Shown here in pieces: positions 55,841 through 64,000 of a stretch of DNA of 64,000 bases. How positions within the stretch are numbered: the stretch's first letter is position 1; each line of letters opens with the position of its first letter. The translations under genes were made by a program, and so were the position numbers. Source of the stretch: UKL13-3 sp040387195 (lineage in GTDB: Bacteria; Bacteroidota; Bacteroidia; UKL13-3); contig JAZKEF010000019.1 in assembly GCA_040387195.1 (NCBI GenBank), forward strand, positions 62,001 to 126,000, given 5' to 3'. The notes beneath the pieces were generated by a model that saw nothing but the letters and a program-made list of their open reading frames with translations, was not told the DNA's origin and ran no database searches.

Positions 55841-57636
55841 CAAAAATAGTTAACGTATCCGAAGTGAACCTTGGCTTTATTCAAATCAATCTCATTGTTC
55901 AACTCCTTACCTATTGCGTAATACAGAGAAAACACTCCGGCAGCCGTTTCAAAGTTAAATCCCGCCCCAAATCCATATGGAGTGTCGGATAAAACCGGAG
56001 TACGAACCGTGTTGCGATAATACGCACCATTCCAGAATAACAACACATTTGAATTCTGACGGAGCAAATAACGCCACTCCAAGTTTCCAATGATATAGCT
56101 GCTTGCAAATATAGCCTGCTCATCAAATCCTTTTAACGTACGTATTCCACCAATTCTGAATAACTCGTTCACAAATAAGTTTTCTGCTACAATATGCCCG
56201 CCATTAACCAGCACCCTAATTGCCGAACGGCCGAATACCGGTATATAATATTCGGCATAACCCTGAAACCTGTATTGCACGTAGTTCAACTTAAGGGAAT
56301 CATAAAGTGAATATTGAGCGCCCCTGCCATCCGGAAATTTGAGTGCATCAATGGTTGGGTTACGGGTTATTTTTTTTATCCCTACTCCACCACTCATCTC
56401 AAATGAATACCCTTTACGGGGATTAAGGTAATAATCAAGACGGGTTACTTTGGCACCAATTCCGTATGTATTATTGGTCATGTCGGCTGCTGTTGGCAAC
56501 GTTCTCAACTGTTTTATTTTATTGGTGTCAACCGTAATAAGGGACGTTGACTGAATGCTGTAAAACACCTTGATATAATCGGTTCCCACAAACCGGTACT
56601 GGAATCCAAACTCATTGCGTACATCTAAAAAAGTAGTATCCTGCTTGAGCAAATTAAGTTCATAATCGAGGGCGATATTGGAATTGAAAATATACGGGTA
56701 TACAAATTTTATTTTCAGATCCTGAGAGTTCCCTAAAAAACTCCGGTAATTCAGATCCAAGCTTTTTCCGCTTTCAAATAAGTTCTGCAATTTAAGGTTG
56801 GCTTCTCCGGTAATCAGCAACCTGCTGCTGTTGCTTCCTGCCTCTGTATTGGGGGCAAAACCAACTATCCCATCAATACTGCTGGCTTTTCTATTATCGA
56901 TGGTAAGCAACGGCATAGCCCTCTTGTTGTAAAAATATACTGCAGAAGGACGCACAACTTTCAGAAATGGCAATTGGCTGATGCGGCTTCCCGACAACCG
57001 GATGAGCTCTTCATTGTATGGAGCGTTGGGGTGAATTCCGAGGTACCGGTAAAGGTATTTTTTTTTGATGCGGGCATCTCCGCTGATGTCAATGGTATCG
57101 AAGAGTATCTGGTCATACTGCTGCAGATTTACTGCAGCCTGGATTCCCTCACTATCTGCCTCGATACTATCCAGCCGGATGCTTGCAAACGGATAACCAT
57201 TGTTCTCCAAAAACTGCAATATCCGCTCGACACGTTTAGAAAACTGCCCGGGGTCAACCATTTTTCCATTGAATTGTTCTTCCCTGAACCCCGCACTGCT
57301 CATAATATCCACCGGAAGGTTTCCCCTCCGGAGTTTGACCCATTTATAACTTTTACCCGGATTAAGACTTGCAAAAATAGTGTCGCTGCGTTCTTCAATA
57401 GAAGTATATCCAGCATTCAAAAAGGAAAGTTCATTGGAGCGTACCAGCACTGCTGATAACTCCTTTTGTAAGGAAAGGCTATCCTGATGAAACGATTGGT
57501 AGTTGGTATTTTTTTGAATAAATAGGCCATTGGGGCTTTGCGGAAAATGGACCACCAACGTAACTGAACGCTGCGCATACAAATGCACGGTACAGATTAG
57601 TAATAAGGATAATTTAAAATACTTTTGCGGCAGCAC
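55840..57636 (-). CDS. BamA/TamA-family outer-membrane barrel protein
   Basis: This is a 598-residue protein starting at GTG (product MLPQKYFKLSLLLICTVHLYA). POTRA-like repeats precede the barrel (e.g. FSKRVERILQFLENNGYPFA, LFDTIDISGDARIKKKYLYR). A C-terminal Omp85-type barrel follows, with the loop-6-like IGGIRTLKGFDEQA, and the final aromatic YVNYF fits a barrel end. It is shorter than true BamA (about 850-900), so it is more likely a TamA-like or accessory protein. Only 36 bp separate it from the divergent hemW. Confidence 0.88.
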   Translation of the reverse strand: MLPQKYFKLSLLLICTVHLYAQRSVTLVVHFPQSPNGLFIQKNTNYQSFHQDSLSLQKELSAVLVRSNELSFLNAGYTSIEERSDTIFASLNPGKSYKWVKLRRGNLPVDIMSSAGFREEQFNGKMVDPGQFSKRVERILQFLENNGYPFASIRLDSIEADSEGIQAAVNLQQYDQILFDTIDISGDARIKKKYLYRYLGIHPNAPYNEELIRLSGSRISQLPFLKVVRPSAVYFYNKRAMPLLTIDNRKASSIDGIVGFAPNTEAGSNSSRLLITGEANLKLQNLFESGKSLDLNYRSFLGNSQDLKIKFVYPYIFNSNIALDYELNLLKQDTTFLDVRNEFGFQYRFVGTDYIKVFYSIQSTSLITVDTNKIKQLRTLPTAADMTNNTYGIGAKVTRLDYYLNPRKGYSFEMSGGVGIKKITRNPTIDALKFPDGRGAQYSLYDSLKLNYVQYRFQGYAEYYIPVFGRSAIRVLVNGGHIVAENLFVNELFRIGGIRTLKGFDEQAIFASSYIIGNLEWRYLLRQNSNVLLFWNGAYYRNTVRTPVLSDTPYGFGAGFNFETAAGVFSLYYAIGKELNNEIDLNKAKVHFGYVNYF

Positions 57637-57672
57637 TTTTCAAATTAATTAATAATTGAGCACAATATAACG

Positions 57673-58809
57673 ATGGCAGGCATTTACCTTCATATTCCTT
57701 TTTGCAAACAAGCCTGTCATTATTGCAATTTTCACTTCAGTACTTCCACACAATACCGGCAGGAGGTTATTGATGCAATGGTTGCCGAGATGATTCTGCG
57801 GAAGGATTATCTCCAACAAGAAGAGATTGCTTCCATTTATTTTGGAGGAGGCACTCCATCATTATTAACCCGGCAACAACTTGATGTTTTGTTTAACACT
57901 CTTCACAAACATTTTAGTATTGCCCCCCAGGCTGAAATTACCTTTGAGGCAAATCCTGATGACCTGAATGCTGCTCATATTCTCGAACTGAAACAAACAC
58001 CCATCAACCGGTTCAGTATAGGTGTGCAATCGTTTTTTGATGAGGAGCTGGTTTGGATGAACCGCGCCCATAGGGCCAATGATGCTGTCGGGGCTATTCA
58101 GCGGGCTCAGGATGCGGGGTTCAAAAATATAACGATTGATTTGATTTATGGATCCCCTACCCTTACCAACGAAAAATGGGAGGCTAATCTGCAGCAGGCT
58201 ATCAACCTCCATTTGCAGCATATCTCCTCTTATTGCCTCACAGTTGAAGCCAAAACTGCACTCGACCAATTTATCAAAGACAGGAAATATCCGGTAATGA
58301 GTGAAGAGCAGGCCTCTGCTCAGTTTCGAATATTGGTTGATACGCTGGAAGCAAATGGATTCGAGCAATATGAAATTTCCAATTTTGCGAAAAACAAGCA
58401 GTATGCCGTCCACAATACCAACTATTGGAAAAACAAGCTGTATCTTGGATTAGGACCATCTGCGCATTCCTTCAACAAACATTCTCGTAGCTGGAATATT
58501 GCCAACAATGCAAAGTATGTAAAAGGTATTGAGCTCGGCAATCCGGATTTGGAAACAGAACAATTGTCTGTTGAAAACAGGGTAAATGAATACATTATGA
58601 CAAGCCTTCGCACCATTTGGGGATTTGACCGCAATTGGTTCAGACAGGAGTTCGGAACTGATATGAGCCAGAATATAGAGGCTGCTTTTCAGGAAAAAAT
58701 CACGAACGGTTTAGTTGAAGCATCTGACTCCTTCTACAAACTCAAACGAGCGTCCCGTATTTTGGCCGATGGCATTGCGAGCGACCTGTTTATACTTGCA
58801 AAGGATTAA
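57673..58809 (+). CDS. hemW: Radical SAM haem chaperone HemW
   Basis: HemW was long annotated as oxygen-independent coproporphyrinogen III oxidase but acts as a haem chaperone. The radical SAM cluster motif is at Cys11, Cys15 and Cys18 (CKQACHYC), followed by IYFGGGTPSLL. The residues INRFSIGVQSF and GFKNITIDLIYG are family-typical. The length is 378 residues. It lacks the extra N-terminal Cys-rich part of true HemN. Its stop is immediately next to the convergent engB stop. Confidence 0.95.
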   Translation: MAGIYLHIPFCKQACHYCNFHFSTSTQYRQEVIDAMVAEMILRKDYLQQEEIASIYFGGGTPSLLTRQQLDVLFNTLHKHFSIAPQAEITFEANPDDLNAAHILELKQTPINRFSIGVQSFFDEELVWMNRAHRANDAVGAIQRAQDAGFKNITIDLIYGSPTLTNEKWEANLQQAINLHLQHISSYCLTVEAKTALDQFIKDRKYPVMSEEQASAQFRILVDTLEANGFEQYEISNFAKNKQYAVHNTNYWKNKLYLGLGPSAHSFNKHSRSWNIANNAKYVKGIELGNPDLETEQLSVENRVNEYIMTSLRTIWGFDRNWFRQEFGTDMSQNIEAAFQEKITNGLVEASDSFYKLKRASRILADGIASDLFILAKD

Positions 58810-59421
58810 TTAGAATACGGGCTTTACAAACGAACCGTTCACCTCTTCGATATACTTCAATATTTTATCCCTTCCTTTTTTCTCAACTGCCGATGTTTGA
58901 AATACGGGAGGCAACACTTCCCAGTTTTTGAGCACCTCATCAGTGAATGCCTTCATATTTTTAGCCCTCATGCTTTGGTTGAGTTTATCAATCTTGGTAA
59001 ACACAATGCTGAATGGCACTTCCAGGTTTCCGAGGAAATTTAAGAACTCGAGATCACTATCCTGTGGGTCGATGCGAGAATCTATCAGTACAAACAAACA
59101 CTGTAAGTTTTCTCTTTCCTTCAGGTATTCCTCAAGTGCATGCTCCCAGTCTTCACGCATTGTTTTGGATCTGCGTGCATAACCATAACCCGGTAAATCT
59201 ACCAGATACCAGTTATCGTTTATGATATAATGATTGATGGTGATGGTTTTTCCTGGATTAGCTGATACTCGTGCCAGATTCGGCTTATTCACCAACATAT
59301 TAATCAGAGAGGACTTTCCGACATTGGAGCGTCCGATAAATGCATATTCCGGTTTATCGGGTTTAGGGCAATCCTTTATTTTTTCGGCACTCTTTACGAA
59401 TACAGCTTTTTTAACATCCAT
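58810..59421 (-). CDS. engB: Ribosome biogenesis GTPase EngB (YsxC/YihA)
   Basis: This essential GTPase acts in 50S assembly. P-loop GRSNVGKSS is at 30-38, DLPGYGYA carries G3, and TKIDK carries G4. The length of 203 residues is normal. It overlaps the upstream lipoprotein gene by one base, so the two are coupled. No other ribosome assembly gene is adjacent. Confidence 0.97.
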   Translation of the reverse strand: MDVKKAVFVKSAEKIKDCPKPDKPEYAFIGRSNVGKSSLINMLVNKPNLARVSANPGKTITINHYIINDNWYLVDLPGYGYARRSKTMREDWEHALEEYLKERENLQCLFVLIDSRIDPQDSDLEFLNFLGNLEVPFSIVFTKIDKLNQSMRAKNMKAFTDEVLKNWEVLPPVFQTSAVEKKGRDKILKYIEEVNGSFVKPVF

Positions 59422-60005
59422 TACTTACTGTTAAATTTAAATTGATAATAAGGTTTACCAGCATACCTGAAATAAAGCACCCCCCTGGAGGCATTTACCA
59501 TTATACTATCACCGGCCGAAGTTACGATTGTATTTACCTTATAAAAGGTTATGTGTTGCAGCACCACCGAATCTTTATACGAAAAAACCGAATCACCTAT
59601 CAATGCGATTGGCAGGGTTGCTGCAGTGCCCTGAACAGCTAATTCACAACTATCATTATGCTTCCAGAATGTAGCCAGGAAATTAATTCCCGTTCGCAAA
59701 TCCCTAAATTTAGCCTGCATTCCATTGTATGCATCTACATCTGCCGGACATTCAGGATTGCCTTCCACGGTGGTTGTTTTATATGTATTGAACGATAATA
59801 CCGTGTCGGCATAAAACAGGATGGTATCAAAGCTATTGCTCACAAAACCAATGGTATCATTATCCTTGTAAGGAAATTTATCTGCCTGTTCGGCTGTAAA
59901 GCTGAAGGTTTGCTGCACTGCCTGATTGCGGCAAGGTGCATCGTAATCACCTTTGCATCCCAACAATCCGGCAACGGTTAACACGCAGGTATAAAAAATC
60001 TTCAT
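59421..60005 (-). CDS. Lipoprotein of unknown function
   Basis: This is a 194-residue protein with a lipobox (VAGLLGC, Cys17) after a short signal peptide, followed by YDAPCRNQAVQQTFSFT. Two further cysteines (ECPAD, SCEL) could form a disulfide. The remainder is beta-rich and Asp/Thr-rich. I do not recognise the family. It is translationally coupled to engB (1-bp overlap) and divergent from menG. Confidence 0.75.
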   Translation of the reverse strand: MKIFYTCVLTVAGLLGCKGDYDAPCRNQAVQQTFSFTAEQADKFPYKDNDTIGFVSNSFDTILFYADTVLSFNTYKTTTVEGNPECPADVDAYNGMQAKFRDLRTGINFLATFWKHNDSCELAVQGTAATLPIALIGDSVFSYKDSVVLQHITFYKVNTIVTSAGDSIMVNASRGVLYFRYAGKPYYQFKFNSK

Positions 60006-60051
60006 TTGGCTGCAAAGTAAATCAATTTGACAATGGTTACATGATTTCGAT

Positions 60052-60059
60052 TATTTTTG
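60052..60059 (+). promoter_or_regulatory. -7 element of the menG-porT-tgt unit
   Basis: TATTTTTG matches the consensus exactly, 20 bp before the GTG start. The nearest TTTG (60026-60029) is at 22 bp spacing, slightly long. Confidence 0.5.
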
Positions 60060-60078
60060 CGCCCACTTATACCGAAAC

Positions 60079-60804
60079 GTGAAAGAAGTAAAACCAGATC
60101 AGGCTGCTGCCACAAGCAAAAAACAACAGGTAGAAGAAATGTTTAACAGCATTGCTTCACGCTATGATTTTCTGAATCGTGCGTTATCAATGGGGATTGA
60201 TAAGGGTTGGAGAACCAAAGCTATTCGCTCCCTTAGTGATATTCAACCTAAATATATCCTGGATGTAGCCACCGGAACCGCTGATTTAGCTATTGAGGCA
60301 CTTAAGCTGAATCCGGTAAAAGTAACCGGAGTAGATATTTCGGCCCAGATGCTCAGGGTTGGGGAAGAAAAAATCCTGGCCAAAAATCTGACAGATAAGA
60401 TTGAACTTGTAAAAGGGGATTCTGAACAGCTTTTATTTGCTGATAATACGTTTGATGCTATTACAGTAGCCTTTGGCGTACGGAATTTTGAACATCTGCA
60501 AAAAGGCATTGATGAAATGTACAGGGTACTTAGGCCGGGTGGAAAAATTGCGGTTCTGGAATTCTCTAAGCCAAAGGCATTTCCGTTCAAACAAATATAT
60601 AATTTCTATTTTAATACTATATTGCCAACTTGGGGAGGATTGATAAGCAAAAACAAAAATGCTTATGCTTATTTACCGGAATCGGTACAACACTTCCCTG
60701 AAGGAAATGAATTTATCGCTTACCTGAACCGTGCGGGTTTTAAGGAAGCCAAGTCGGACACTTTAACTTTTGGAATTTGCAGTTTATACACCGCCATCAA
60801 ATAA
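60079..60804 (+). CDS. menG: Demethylmenaquinone methyltransferase
   Basis: This is a 241-residue class I SAM methyltransferase of the UbiE/MenG family, which adds the final methyl in menaquinone synthesis. It starts at GTG. The SAM site ILDVATGTADLAIEAL (about 60-75) and the family blocks RYDFLNRALSMGIDKGWR and TVAFGVRNFEHLQKGI are clear. PorT begins inside its 3' end. Confidence 0.96.
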   Translation: MKEVKPDQAAATSKKQQVEEMFNSIASRYDFLNRALSMGIDKGWRTKAIRSLSDIQPKYILDVATGTADLAIEALKLNPVKVTGVDISAQMLRVGEEKILAKNLTDKIELVKGDSEQLLFADNTFDAITVAFGVRNFEHLQKGIDEMYRVLRPGGKIAVLEFSKPKAFPFKQIYNFYFNTILPTWGGLISKNKNAYAYLPESVQHFPEGNEFIAYLNRAGFKEAKSDTLTFGICSLYTAIK

Positions 60805-61469
60805 TCCTGCTGTTGCTGGTAGCAACAATTACAGGAGCTATAGCTCAACCGAATAAAGAGCAATATGATAACAAGTGGATTCACTTTGGGTTTTCGCTCA
60901 CGATGAATAATGCCTCTTTGCGCGTAGACCCAAACTATTCACGTTACATGCATGATAGTTTGCGTGACGTAAAACAGAGCTCATTTCCGGGAATCGGACT
61001 GGGTGCTTTAGCTAACTTCAGGCTTAGTAAATCGTTTGATATCCGGGTAATGTTCCCTCAAATTTCCTTTGCGCAACGTAACCTAACCTATCAGTTTGAC
61101 GGGTCTCAAAAAATAGTCAAAATCGAATCGGCCTATTGTGATGGGTCTCTTTTGATAAAATACAAATCGGCCCGGAGAAAAAACATTAGAGCTTATGTGA
61201 TAGCGGGTGGGAGAATGAGTTATGATCTGGCTTCAACACAAAATCAGAATAGAAGTAATAACAGTCCTGTGGTTTCGCTCATGCCGCTCACCTACGGCTA
61301 CGAAGGAGGATTTGGGTTAGACATTTATTTCCCATATTTTAAACTCTCGCCAGAGCTTAAGTTTTGTAACACCATTTGGAACGCAATGTATAGAGATGGT
61401 TACGTATATACTGAGGCCATCAATAAAATTACACCTCAAATGGTTGTTTTCTCTCTTCATTTTGAATAA
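60777..61469 (+). CDS. porT: PorT-family outer-membrane protein
   Basis: This is a 230-residue beta-barrel protein. It starts at a TTG 28 bp inside menG; the product begins MQFIHRHQIILLLLVATITG, a good signal peptide, and no ATG nearby fits. PorT is required for T9SS function, and its location directly after menG/ubiE is the usual arrangement in Bacteroidota. The stop overlaps the tgt ATG by one base. Confidence 0.9.
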   Translation: MQFIHRHQIILLLLVATITGAIAQPNKEQYDNKWIHFGFSLTMNNASLRVDPNYSRYMHDSLRDVKQSSFPGIGLGALANFRLSKSFDIRVMFPQISFAQRNLTYQFDGSQKIVKIESAYCDGSLLIKYKSARRKNIRAYVIAGGRMSYDLASTQNQNRSNNSPVVSLMPLTYGYEGGFGLDIYFPYFKLSPELKFCNTIWNAMYRDGYVYTEAINKITPQMVVFSLHFE

Positions 61470-62587
61470 TGAGATTTAACTTACTTCACCAAGACCAGCA
61501 GAGTAAAGCACGTGCCGGTGTTCTTGAGACAGGTCGCGGACCTATTGAAACGCCCATTTTTATGCCGGTTGGAACCCAAGGGACAGTAAAAAGTGTTTCC
61601 CAAAAGGACCTCAAGGAAGACATAAAGGCTCAAATTATATTAGCAAATACCTACCATGTATACCTGCGTCCGGGGCTTGATGTTGTAAGTAAAGCCGAAG
61701 GCATTCACCGATTCATTAACTGGGACAAACCCATGCTTACTGATAGTGGAGGCTATCAGGTATTTTCGCTTGGGGCCATGCGTAAAATAAAAGAAGAAGG
61801 TGTAACATTCCGATCACATATCGATGGCTCAAAACACTTTTTCAGTCCTGAAAACGCAATGGACACGCAGCGTACCATTGGTGCAGATATTGTAATGGCC
61901 TTTGATGAATGTACTCCCTATCCTTGCGATTATGAATATGCAAAAAAATCAATGCACCTTACACATCGCTGGCTAAAACGTTGCATTGACAGGTTTGACG
62001 CAACCGAACCATTATATGGTGTGGAGCAAAATTTGTTTCCGATCGTTCAGGGAAGCACTTATAAGGACTTACGAATTCAATCGGCCGAATACATTGCCGA
62101 ACAGGGGCGTGCAGGGAATGCCATTGGCGGTTTATCCGTGGGAGAACCTGCAGAAGAAATGTATGCCATGACGGAATTGGTATGTGGTATTTTACCAGCA
62201 GATAAACCCCGCTATTTAATGGGTGTGGGAACTCCGGAAAATATTCTGGAATGCATCAGTTTGGGAATTGATATGTTTGATTGTGTAATGCCAACCCGCA
62301 ATGCCCGCCATGGGCATTTATTTACCAGCCGCGGCATTATCAATATTAAAAATGAAAAGTGGAAAACAGACTATTCGTCCGTAGATGATTTAATTACACC
62401 TGACTATTCAAAATCCTATCTGCGACACCTTATTCACTGCAATGAAATGCTTGGCGCGCATATTGCAAGCAAACAGAATTTAAGCTTTTATCTTTGGCTT
62501 GTAAAAGAGGCTCGCAAGCATATTATTGCAGGAGATTTTTCAAGCTGGAAAACTCAAATACTCAAACAAATTACTGTAAGATTATAG
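61469..62587 (+). CDS. tgt: Queuine/preQ1 tRNA-ribosyltransferase
   Basis: This enzyme swaps guanine 34 for preQ1 in tRNAs with GUN anticodons. The base-binding Asp is in LTDSGGYQVFS, and the nucleophilic Asp is in FDCVMPTRNARHG. The length is 372 residues. The C-terminal zinc motif CxCxxC of most Tgt proteins is absent; that part reads DDLITPDYSKSYLRHLIHC. From memory other Bacteroidota Tgt proteins also lack it. The gene overlaps porT by one base. Confidence 0.96.
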   Translation: MRFNLLHQDQQSKARAGVLETGRGPIETPIFMPVGTQGTVKSVSQKDLKEDIKAQIILANTYHVYLRPGLDVVSKAEGIHRFINWDKPMLTDSGGYQVFSLGAMRKIKEEGVTFRSHIDGSKHFFSPENAMDTQRTIGADIVMAFDECTPYPCDYEYAKKSMHLTHRWLKRCIDRFDATEPLYGVEQNLFPIVQGSTYKDLRIQSAEYIAEQGRAGNAIGGLSVGEPAEEMYAMTELVCGILPADKPRYLMGVGTPENILECISLGIDMFDCVMPTRNARHGHLFTSRGIINIKNEKWKTDYSSVDDLITPDYSKSYLRHLIHCNEMLGAHIASKQNLSFYLWLVKEARKHIIAGDFSSWKTQILKQITVRL

Positions 62588-62591
62588 CAAG

Positions 62592-63668
62592 ATGAAATTG
62601 CTCGACTGGTATATCATCAGAAGGTTCTTACTCACCTTTATTTTTGCCTTGGGCTTATTTTCCCTCATTGCAATCTTTATTGATATATCTGAAAAAATTG
62701 ATGATTTCATTCGAAAAAAACCGCCTTTAATGGCCATCATTTTTGATTATTATATTTATTTCCTTCCCTGGTTTTTCGGCATGTTTGGTCCCATTTTCGT
62801 ATTTCTCTCTTGCATTTTTTTCAACTCAAAGCTTGCTCAGAATACCGAAATTATTGCCATGCTGAACAGCGGTATGAATTACCGCAGGTTTTTACGCCCT
62901 TATTTTGTTTCAGCATCAATTTTAGCCTTTGTCTTTATTGTGCTTAATACCTGGGTGATTCCTATCAGCGATAAACACCGGTATGCATTTGAAGAGGAGT
63001 GGATTAAAGAGAAGAAAGTAACCGAAACACAAAACATCAGGGTGCAGATAGAACCGGGCACGATGATGCATATGGAGTCTTTTAATTACCTTGATAGTAT
63101 TGGGTACAATTTGTCGATGGAACGTTTTGAAGACGGAAAGTTAACGCAAAGAATATTTGCCAACCGCCTTATCTGGAACCGCCAAAAACAAATGTGGTCG
63201 CTCGAAAATTATCAACAGCGTTTTTTTGAAGGCAGTACGCAAAAGGTTTATAAGGGGATCATTAAGGATACCATTTTACCTATTCAACCTTCCGAGTTTA
63301 TTGTCAAAACCCAATACATCTCTTCGATGACCAATCCTGAGTTAAACGAATATATCCGTAAAGAAAAAGAAAAGGGTTCACCGCACATCAGCAAATATTA
63401 TGTAGAATTATACAAACGTACGGCCTCCCCTTTTTCCTTTTTTGTACTCACCCTTCTTGCAGTTGGTGTATCTTCCCGCAAGTCAAGAGGCGGAACAGGT
63501 GTTCACTTAGGGGTTGGTATTTTTGTTACTTTTGCATTTCTGTTATCCTCGCAGGTATTTAATACATTCGGAATTACCAATGTGATGCTTCCGGCTGTTG
63601 CCGTTTGGATTTCCAATGTTCTCTTTATGCTCATTGGAATATATGTGGCCTATACTTCACCCAAATAA
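62592..63668 (+). CDS. LptF/LptG-family permease (YjgP/YjgQ)
   Basis: This is a 358-residue protein with three N-terminal and three C-terminal membrane helices around a periplasmic jellyroll region (about 130-265), the layout of LptF/LptG that moves lipopolysaccharide from the inner membrane. The start MKLLDWYIIRRFLLTFIFAL is typical. Whether it acts as LptF or LptG is not resolved. It follows tgt by 4 bp and is probably cotranscribed. Confidence 0.93.
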   Translation: MKLLDWYIIRRFLLTFIFALGLFSLIAIFIDISEKIDDFIRKKPPLMAIIFDYYIYFLPWFFGMFGPIFVFLSCIFFNSKLAQNTEIIAMLNSGMNYRRFLRPYFVSASILAFVFIVLNTWVIPISDKHRYAFEEEWIKEKKVTETQNIRVQIEPGTMMHMESFNYLDSIGYNLSMERFEDGKLTQRIFANRLIWNRQKQMWSLENYQQRFFEGSTQKVYKGIIKDTILPIQPSEFIVKTQYISSMTNPELNEYIRKEKEKGSPHISKYYVELYKRTASPFSFFVLTLLAVGVSSRKSRGGTGVHLGVGIFVTFAFLLSSQVFNTFGITNVMLPAVAVWISNVLFMLIGIYVAYTSPK

Positions 63669-63677
63669 ACAAGGCCA

Positions 63678-64000
63678 ATGAACAAAAACCTGCAACTTCA
63701 TCTGATTATCTTAATTTGGGGTTTTACCCCTGTTATCGGAAAGTATATCAGTTTGCAGGCAGTAGATCTGGTATGGTGCAGACTTATTGTAGCTGCAATC
63801 AGTTTGTATGCTTATATACGGTATAAAAATATTTCGTTACAAATGAACCGCAGGCAGTTGGGTATTATATTTGGCATGGGAGGAATTGTGGGTATTCACT
63901 GGTACTTTTTTTACCATGCCATCAAAGTTTCCAATGTATCGATTGCTTTATCGGGATTTGCAACCATGACGCTGTTTGCAAGTTTGCTGCAACCTGTTTT
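63678..64000 (+). CDS. EamA/DMT-family transporter, N-terminal part
   Basis: The frame starts at the ATG at 63678 and runs off the right edge. The product begins MNKNLQLHLIILIWGFTPVI and has three hydrophobic helices in 107 residues, including the family-typical LIWGFTPVIGKYIS and VSNVSIALSGFATMTLFA. EamA proteins export metabolites; the substrate is unknown. It follows the LptF/G permease by 9 bp. Confidence 0.85.
   Translation, partial: MNKNLQLHLIILIWGFTPVIGKYISLQAVDLVWCRLIVAAISLYAYIRYKNISLQMNRRQLGIIFGMGGIVGIHWYFFYHAIKVSNVSIALSGFATMTLFASLLQPV

Overview
The window is a chromosomal segment of a Bacteroidota bacterium. Four things support this. There is a complete type IX secretion (T9SS)/gliding core, gldKLMN, preceded by a PorP/SprF gene. 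There is a PorT gene directly behind menG/ubiE. Several secreted proteins end in a T9SS sorting domain. Promoters match the Bacteroidota pattern TTG-N19-TAnnTTTG, and most genes lack a clear Shine-Dalgarno sequence. The exact order or family cannot be fixed from sequence alone; no phage, plasmid, transposon or CRISPR was seen.

Layout. 1-3313 (minus) is the 5' part of a very large secreted protein that runs off the left edge. 3653-10387 (plus) holds aroC, an M43 metalloprotease with a T9SS tail, topA and a SirB1-family gene. 10848-13411 is a TPR histidine kinase plus LytTR regulator pair. A 42-bp tandem repeat array follows (13548-13800), then two giant paralogous beta-helix surface proteins (1994 and 2341 aa, 14151-27496). 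27636-31824 (minus) is purA, a Fur-family regulator and a bifunctional Rel/Spo enzyme. 31935-33610 (plus) is a tRNA-Leu gene, preceded by a broken copy that carries a palindrome, then tig. 33690-37847 (minus) is a membrane protein, dtd, rsgA, fluC and a DUF429 gene. 38189-39097 is ppx. 39144-57636 is almost all minus: maf, a malate/lactate dehydrogenase, prohibitin, a LutA-like protein, an MFS permease, a T9SS esterase, clpX-clpP, gldN-M-L-K, porP/sprF, hemD, DUF4271 and a BamA/TamA-like barrel. 57673-64000 holds hemW, engB, a lipoprotein, menG/ubiE, porT, tgt, an LptF/G permease and the start of an EamA transporter.

How the genes work together. The strongest theme is protein export across the outer membrane. 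GldK/L/M/N and PorP form the T9SS motor and ring, PorT assists, and four proteins in the window (M43 protease, two giant beta-helix proteins, esterase) carry the C-terminal sorting domain that this machine reads. The truncated left-edge protein is probably a fifth cargo. Other groups are proteostasis (clpP, clpX, tig), stringent response, haem synthesis (hemD, hemW) and tRNA/ribosome upkeep (tgt, dtd, rsgA, engB).

Non-coding structure is the less ordinary part. The main items are the 42-bp array, a tRNA-Leu fragment with an 18-bp palindrome replacing part of its D loop, further copies of that palindrome at 41903-41987, paired dyads at 3442-3480, and a clpX terminator hairpin that contains the start codon of the next gene.
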